The notes beneath the pieces are model-generated. The model was not told where the DNA came from. It saw only the letters and a list, made by a program, of their open reading frames with translations, and ran no database searches. 44,515 nt of DNA. It comes from Chitinophagaceae bacterium. GTDB lineage: Bacteria > Bacteroidota > Bacteroidia > Chitinophagales > Chitinophagaceae. Numbering within the stretch: the stretch's first letter is position 1; every line of letters begins with the position of its first letter. Below are positions 40,063-44,515 of the stretch, in pieces. The DNA is taken from positions 1 to 44,515 of the forward strand of contig JAACZQ010000028.1 in assembly GCA_009996675.1 (NCBI GenBank). Direction: 5' to 3'. The position numbers and the translations under genes are program-made.

Positions 40063-41280
40063 TCAGGCTTTCTCGGTTTTCAAAGTCCGGTAAGCCAGAT
40101 AAGTACTCAGCATCATTAACAAAGCACCCAAAAAGAAAGCAGCTCCGGGAAAATACACCGGGGCTTCTTTTTTGGTAAACCAGGCAAATAAATTTGTCAT
40201 CACGGGCGGACCAATGATGGAAGTAGCGCTCATCAAGCTGGTTAAAGCCCCCTGCAATTCTCCCTGTTCATTGGGTGGCACATGGCCCGAAATAATGGAT
40301 TGCAAGGCCGGCCCGGCAATACCGCCCAGGCAATAAGGAATCAGGAAAACAAACATCATCCAGCTGGCAGTAGCAAAGGCAAACAACAATAAACCCAGCG
40401 CATACAAACCCAAGCCGATATACACACTACGTTCATTACCCAGCCTGGGGTTTACAATCCTGATCAACCCACCCTGTACCAACCCAACCAGCAAGCCAAC
40501 AATACCCAGTGAAATACCAATCATTTTTGGACTCCACTGAAATCGTTCGATATTGAAAAAACTCCAGTTGCTCTGTACAGCATGACCGGCGATATAAACC
40601 AGGATCAGTGAAATAATCAGACCTGAAACCGTAGGATATTTTTTAAGTTGAAGCAGTGACCCCAGCGGGTTGGCCCTTCGCCATTCAAAAGGTCTTCTGT
40701 GCTCCTGTGCCAATGATTCTGGTAAAACAAAATAACCGTAAGCCGCATTCAGTAATGCCAGTCCAGCTGCTACGAAAAAAGGAACGCGTGCCCCCAGTTC
40801 CCCCAGTAAACCACCCAGGGTTGGGCCAATGATAAAACCCAGCCCGAAGGCAGCACCAATCATACCAAAATTCTGTGCCCGGTTTTCTGCGGTACTGATA
40901 TCGGCTATATAAGCTGAAGCAGTTGTAAAACTGGCTCCGGTAATACCTGCAATAACACGGCCAACAAATAACCATCCAATAGAAGGTGCGAAAGAAACAA
41001 ACAGGTAATCAATACCAAAACCCAGTAAGGAGAATAACAGCACTGGTCTGCGTCCGTATTTGTCACTCAGGTTCCCCAATACGGGTGCAAAAAGAAACTG
41101 GGTGAAGGCATAGGCAAAAGTTAACCAGCCTCCATACTGCGATGCTTTGCTTACATCGGTTGTTCCCAGCAGGTCTTCAATGAGTTTGGGAACCACCGGG
41201 ATAATCAACCCCAGCCCCGTAATATCTATTAAAAGCGTAATGAAAATAAATCCGATCGCGGCTTTACGTTTGGTTGCCAT
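40063..41280 (-). CDS. MFS transporter, TetA-like (TCR/Tet family)
   Basis: The 405-residue protein has 12 hydrophobic helices in two halves. The first half shows [19 protein letters not shown] in helix 1, the MFS motif [18 protein letters not shown], and the antiporter motif C region [19 protein letters not shown]. The second half repeats it weakly with [19 protein letters not shown] and [14 protein letters not shown]. These blocks are those of the TetA-like group. Many chromosomal members in Bacteroidota have unknown substrates, so tetracycline resistance is not implied. No TetR-type regulator lies beside it. Confidence 0.9.
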   Translation of the reverse strand: MATKRKAAIGFIFITLLIDITGLGLIIPVVPKLIEDLLGTTDVSKASQYGGWLTFAYAFTQFLFAPVLGNLSDKYGRRPVLLFSLLGFGIDYLFVSFAPSIGWLFVGRVIAGITGASFTTASAYIADISTAENRAQNFGMIGAAFGLGFIIGPTLGGLLGELGARVPFFVAAGLALLNAAYGYFVLPESLAQEHRRPFEWRRANPLGSLLQLKKYPTVSGLIISLILVYIAGHAVQSNWSFFNIERFQWSPKMIGISLGIVGLLVGLVQGGLIRIVNPRLGNERSVYIGLGLYALGLLLFAFATASWMMFVFLIPYCLGGIAGPALQSIISGHVPPNEQGELQGALTSLMSATSIIGPPVMTNLFAWFTKKEAPVYFPGAAFFLGALLMMLSTYLAYRTLKTEKA

Positions 41281-41357
41281 AAGGGTTCAGAATTAAGCAG
41301 TATGTTTCAAAATTCAACTTTTCTGCTGATTCAGCCATAATTTATTCTACCCGGGAC

Positions 41358-41384
41358 AAAAAAAGAGGGAGCCGAAGCTCCCTC
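41358..41384 (-). terminator. Intrinsic terminator of the DUF4382 lipoprotein gene
   Basis: On the minus strand GAGGGAGC and GCTCCCTC form a perfect 8-bp stem with a TTCG tetraloop followed by T7, 30 bases after the stop at 41414. Confidence 0.93.
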
Positions 41385-41413
41385 ATAACCCTTGCTCTGT
41401 AAAACCTATAAAA

Positions 41414-42298
41414 CTATTTGTGCAGTTGTATGAAACCAACCGATGTATTCTTGGGGGCAGCCACTACAATATTATTATAGGTAGTATCCTGGTACCCGTT
41501 GGAGGCATTAATGTACAGTGAATAAGTACCGTCTTTCAATCCCCGGATCTTAAATTCACCCTCCCGGTTCGGCAATGCATACGCTGTATCCGTACCATTG
41601 TACAAGGTTAAAACAGCCTGCGCATCTTTAGGAGCTACTTTACCGGAAACACTGGCTGTTCTCTTCTCAACAAAGAAGTTGAAGAAAGGACGCAAGTAGA
41701 ATTTATTGTCACGTTCCTGGATAATTGACCGGTTTACATCAAAGTCCAGCCACAGACGCAAACGATTGGGCAGATACTCTTCTGTTTCATGCCCCTTCAG
41801 CTTCACGAGTATATAATTGGGGGCGTTGGTAGGCCAGTAAAGGGGGTAAGAGACACTGTCTTTCACAACAGAATTTCGGGTGCCGATTTCAATACGAATC
41901 AGTCTGATAGCACCTTTGGGTATCTGTGTAGCCGCGAGTAAGGTATCAACACCGTTACGCAATTTCAGAATATCATAAACACCCGGATTGATGGTCAGAG
42001 AAGTCCATACCAATCCTGAGTCTTTTCGGTTACCCAGGGTAGAACCGATATAAGCACCCAGACGATCCCAGTTACAGGTATCGTTCTTACGCGTGTCTTT
42101 GGTCGTGTCAACCAGTACCTGTATGGATTTGATATCAACCAATACCTGGTCAAAAAAGCCGGGTCCGTCGGTTAAGTAAAGACTCAACTCCTGTTTACCA
42201 TTGGGCATTTGCGCTGAGTCTGATTTCTTACAGGAGGTAAACAGTAATGCTGATGAAACGATCATGAGCATGGCAAGGATGATTTGTTTTGTTTTCAT
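41414..42298 (-). CDS. DUF4382 lipoprotein
   Basis: The 294-residue product has a lipoprotein signal with Cys23 (ALLFTSCKKSDS). The DUF4382 domain follows: QELSLYLTDGPGFFDQVLVD with IKSIQVLVD, the stretch LTINPGVYDILKLRNGVDTL, and AIRLIRIEIGTRNSV. A C-terminal carboxypeptidase-regulatory-like beta-sandwich starts SVSGKVAPKDAQAVLTL and includes REGEFKIRGLKDGTYSLYI. This is a common Bacteroidota surface or periplasmic lipoprotein with no known activity. The ATG at 42298 is chosen because it gives the lipoprotein signal. It is a single gene closed by a strong terminator. Confidence 0.9.
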   Translation of the reverse strand: MKTKQIILAMLMIVSSALLFTSCKKSDSAQMPNGKQELSLYLTDGPGFFDQVLVDIKSIQVLVDTTKDTRKNDTCNWDRLGAYIGSTLGNRKDSGLVWTSLTINPGVYDILKLRNGVDTLLAATQIPKGAIRLIRIEIGTRNSVVKDSVSYPLYWPTNAPNYILVKLKGHETEEYLPNRLRLWLDFDVNRSIIQERDNKFYLRPFFNFFVEKRTASVSGKVAPKDAQAVLTLYNGTDTAYALPNREGEFKIRGLKDGTYSLYINASNGYQDTTYNNIVVAAPKNTSVGFIQLHK

Positions 42299-42551
42299 GT
42301 TTGCTTGTATTTGTTTAGCGTAACATTCGGCCATCAGCGTTTTTTTTATTCAGATGCAAAAAAGATGCCTGTTGTTTACTAAGATTCTGTTAAAGACTTT
42401 TTTTACTTGTTTTCAGCATAAATAACCGGGAGCATATTGCTCACATAACAATTGATCGCTATAAAAGCCCGGGTAGTTAGTTTGGCAGGAATGTGTTGAT
42501 ACAGCAGCAGAACAGTATAAAGTTTTATTATCTTGTTTGCAAAACTGCTTC
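42299..42551. other. 253-base divergent spacer between the lipoprotein and M20 peptidase genes
   Basis: This spacer should hold both divergent promoters. It is rich in A and T tracts (for example around 42341-42415). I could not find an exact TAnnTTTG with a good -33 partner for either gene, nor a palindrome of note. Confidence 0.4.
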
Positions 42552-43841
42552 ATGAAAAAGATACGGTTCTGTATTCCTGCGTTGCTTCTGGCAGGAAAAA
42601 TTTTTTCCCAGGGTTTATCCGCCACAGAAAAACAAATCCTTTTGGAGGTCAATAAAGCAATGCCAGCCGCTGTTAAACTGCTGGAAACCTCAGTAAATAT
42701 CAACAGCGGAACCCTCAATATTGAAGGGGTACGTAAAACCGGGGCCCTTTTTGCCAAAGAGTTTGAAAAAGCCGGTTTACAAACTACCTGGATTAACCTG
42801 CCCGATTCTCTCAAAAGAGCCGGCCACCTCGTTGCCTACCGCAAGGGCAAACAAGGGAAAAAATTATTCCTGATTGGTCATCTCGATACGGTTTTTGAAC
42901 CGGATATGCCCTTCACGCCCTTTACCATGCTCAATGATTCCACCGCAACAGGACAGGGTGCCAATGATATGAAGGGCGGCGATGTTGTTATTATTACCGC
43001 TTTGCAGGTATTGGAAAAACTGAATCTCTTACAACAAACAGATATTACCGTTTACCTCACCGGTGATGAAGAAAAATCAGGCCGTCCTACCAGTGTAAGT
43101 CGCGCCGATTTTATTGAGAGAGCTAAGCAGGCTGATATTGCCCTGGGTTTTGAAGGTGCCAGCGGATTGCAAACCATTGCCACCGGCAGAAGGGGTTCGA
43201 GCGACTGGTTGCTTGAAGTAACTGCCAAAACCGGGCACTCGGCCGGTGTTTTTGGTCAGGGTGTTGGCTATGGCGCCATTTATGAAGCCGCCCGGATTGT
43301 TGACCGGTTCCGTCAGTCGCTTTCCGGTGAGCAATACCTCACATTCAATCCGGGTTTGATTGCAGGGGGTTCTGAATTGGATTATGACGCTGCCAAAGCA
43401 TCGGCAACAGCGCTCGGAAAGACCAATATCATATCACCCAAAGTAGTGGTAACCGGCGATCTACGTTTTCTGACGGAAGTACAGAAAGAAAATGCCCGCA
43501 AACGCATGCGTGCCATTGCAGACAGTTCCCTGAATGGCACTTCAGCTAAAATTACTTTCCATGATGGCATACCTGCCATGGAGCCAACCAATGGCAACGA
43601 ACAACTACGCCAGGTGGTCGACAGGATCAGCAATGATATGGGTATCGGGCCCACCCGTGCCGGTGATCCCGGTTCCAGAGGTGCTGGCGATATCTCCTAT
43701 ATTGCAAAATATGTAGACGCCATAGACGGACTGGGTGCTTCCGGAAAGGGCGCACATGCTGCCGGGGAAACCATTAACCTGAAGCAGTTCCCGGTATTGA
43801 TTCAGCGGGCAGCCCTGCTCATTTATCGGCTGACCCGATAA
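42552..43841 (+). CDS. Exported M20-family metallopeptidase (glutamate carboxypeptidase-like)
   Basis: The 429-residue product has an export signal (MKKIRFCIPALLLAGKIFSQ) and the M20 di-zinc peptidase fold. LFLIGHLDTVFEP has ligands H110 and D112; GQGANDMKGGDVV has bridging D139; VYLTGDEEKSGRP has catalytic E173 and E174; ALGFEGASG has a further acidic ligand at 201; GKGAHAAGETINL carries the last His. The dimerisation domain is about residues 205-320 (TAKTGHSAGVFGQGVGYGA). Closest in pattern are carboxypeptidase G2-like or glutamate carboxypeptidases. The exact substrate is open. The ATG at 42552 is chosen for the signal peptide. Confidence 0.92.
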   Translation: MKKIRFCIPALLLAGKIFSQGLSATEKQILLEVNKAMPAAVKLLETSVNINSGTLNIEGVRKTGALFAKEFEKAGLQTTWINLPDSLKRAGHLVAYRKGKQGKKLFLIGHLDTVFEPDMPFTPFTMLNDSTATGQGANDMKGGDVVIITALQVLEKLNLLQQTDITVYLTGDEEKSGRPTSVSRADFIERAKQADIALGFEGASGLQTIATGRRGSSDWLLEVTAKTGHSAGVFGQGVGYGAIYEAARIVDRFRQSLSGEQYLTFNPGLIAGGSELDYDAAKASATALGKTNIISPKVVVTGDLRFLTEVQKENARKRMRAIADSSLNGTSAKITFHDGIPAMEPTNGNEQLRQVVDRISNDMGIGPTRAGDPGSRGAGDISYIAKYVDAIDGLGASGKGAHAAGETINLKQFPVLIQRAALLIYRLTR

Positions 43842-43855
43842 TTACACATAATATC

Positions 43856-43898
43856 TTTACTAAAGAAGGCGACCAATATGGTCGCCTTCTTTAGTAAA
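43856..43898. terminator. Bidirectional terminator with a 20-bp perfect stem
   Basis: Arms 43856-43875 and 43879-43898 are exact reverse complements around a 3-base loop, with a GAAGGCGACC core and A/T-rich outer parts. It separates the convergent M20 peptidase and exported-protein genes. Confidence 0.88.
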
Positions 43899-43910
43899 AC
43901 AGATAGCTGC

Positions 43911-44465
43911 TTATTGACAATTATTGTATTTCTCTACCAGTTTGGCCAATTGCTCGTAACCAGACTGACCAGCTTTTACTTCAGCAGCCAGGGCTGAACA
44001 ATCCTTGTATACATTCCCCAGTACTTCACTGAAATTCTTTTTGGTCACCAGGTCCAGGGTACTGCGACTGGACACACGCAGGTAAAAATCACCTGATTTT
44101 CCCTCGGCAGTGGTTACAGTTACTGCTTCGGCACCATTGTATAATAATTTACCACTGTTATCGGTGGCGCGCTGAAACAAACCTGATTTTTTACCGCTTA
44201 CGATCTCCTTGTAAAAATCACTGGCATAGGAAATATAATTCACCCCGCCGAGCGTAAAGCCCAGCACATCAGCAGGGAAAACAACTTTTTTACTGCCATC
44301 TGCTGTATAAAACAGAATGGTGCCTTTTGTTTTGAGCTGGTCTTTGATACGACCTTCAATTTTTTCGCCGGTGGTGGTGTGCAGAGTTCCCTGGGGCAGG
44401 TTTTCCTGGGCAAAAACACCGCTGATGATGGTTGCGGCGATTAGGGTTGCGAAGAAACGTTTCAT
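43911..44465 (-). CDS. Exported protein of unknown function
   Basis: The 184-residue product has a signal peptide (MKRFFATLIAATIISGVFAQ). The mature part reads as a beta-rich domain: QGTLHTTTGEKIEGRIKDQL, GTILFYTADGSKKVVFPADV, FTLGGVNYISYASDFYKEIV and GKKSGLFQRATDNSG. A helical end contains a pair of cysteines (KDCSALAAEVK and YNNCQ) that may form a disulfide. I do not recognise a named family. The FxxADGSKKVV, VNYISY and FYKEI pattern resembles uncharacterised Bacteroidota exported proteins. A terminator lies downstream and a palindrome lies upstream at the window edge. Confidence 0.8.
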   Translation of the reverse strand: MKRFFATLIAATIISGVFAQENLPQGTLHTTTGEKIEGRIKDQLKTKGTILFYTADGSKKVVFPADVLGFTLGGVNYISYASDFYKEIVSGKKSGLFQRATDNSGKLLYNGAEAVTVTTAEGKSGDFYLRVSSRSTLDLVTKKNFSEVLGNVYKDCSALAAEVKAGQSGYEQLAKLVEKYNNCQ

Positions 44466-44496
44466 ACTTGGTTTTATTTAGTGTTTATCAATATTT

Positions 44497-44514
44497 ACTT
44501 ACTAATAAGTAAGT
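44497..44514. promoter_or_regulatory. Palindromic operator-like site at the right edge
   Basis: ACTTACT (44497-44503) and AGTAAGT (44508-44514) form a perfect inverted repeat with a 4-base spacer, about 32 bases upstream of the start at 44465. The size and symmetry fit a TetR-family dimer site. Any cognate regulator would lie beyond the window. Confidence 0.5.
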
Positions 44515-44515
44515 T

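Noticed and set aside
40063..41280. Acquired tetracycline resistance gene
   Set aside because: Only family-level similarity to TetA; no mobile element, no divergent TetR gene; chromosomal Bacteroidota homologues are common.

Overview
The window looks like chromosomal DNA of a member of the Bacteroidota, probably Chitinophagaceae-like. The support is: a type IX secretion translocon gene (sprA) directly downstream of ruvA; menaquinone made by the futalosine route (mqnB, mqnD); a long plant/cyanobacterial-type IspH; many Bacteroidota-type exported proteins and porins; start regions without Shine-Dalgarno sequences; and repeated TAnnTTTG promoter -7 motifs, the signature of the Bacteroidota housekeeping sigma factor. 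No rRNA, tRNA, CRISPR array, transposase or phage gene was seen. The family-level placement is inference.

Layout. 1-4169: the 5' part of sprA (running off the left edge, apparently TTG-initiated), ruvA, a small antitoxin/PIN-toxin-like pair with a striking palindromic operator, and fabH. 4170-8477: a divergent DinB-like gene and a trans-sulfuration PLP enzyme, then a serine hydrolase and a GNAT acetyltransferase ending at a strong terminator. 8506-11405: fabD, folE and two paralogous 6-pyruvoyl-tetrahydropterin-synthase-like genes, with a 348-base non-coding gap between the paralogues that can form a nested stem. 11406-15982: a repeat-rich spacer, mqnB and mqnD, a second repeat-rich spacer, a Uup-type ABC-F ATPase and a DUF1080 protein. 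16099-17655: ispH and a Gdx/SugE-type SMR exporter.

17748-22810 is a compact potassium cluster: a short KdpD-like histidine kinase, a KdpE-like regulator, a Kup transporter and an outer-membrane porin, with overlapping or closely spaced genes and no kdpFABC. It is followed by a Pr6Pr-type membrane protein, a NamZ-type exo-muramidase (DUF1343) and a nitrilase-superfamily hydrolase.

25817-34232 is a minus-strand metal-homeostasis locus. In reading order it holds a HYC_CC_PP-type small protein, two exported CxxC (HMA-like) proteins, a small beta-barrel-like protein, a small exported protein, a CzcA-type RND pump fused to a TolC-like outer-membrane factor, and the CzcB-type adaptor lipoprotein. 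Upstream of it lie a Porin_10-type porin and a purine nucleoside phosphorylase.

37280-44515: a cold-shock protein with a clear promoter and terminator, an exported M61 peptidase and an exported RidA-like protein, a Tet-type MFS transporter, a DUF4382 lipoprotein, an exported M20 peptidase and an exported protein of unknown function. Most of the window is ordinary core genome. The most unusual parts are the KdpDE-Kup-porin cluster, the pump/outer-membrane-factor fusion with an internal signal peptide, the operator over the toxin-antitoxin-like pair, the structured gap between the pterin genes, and the dispersed intergenic repeats.
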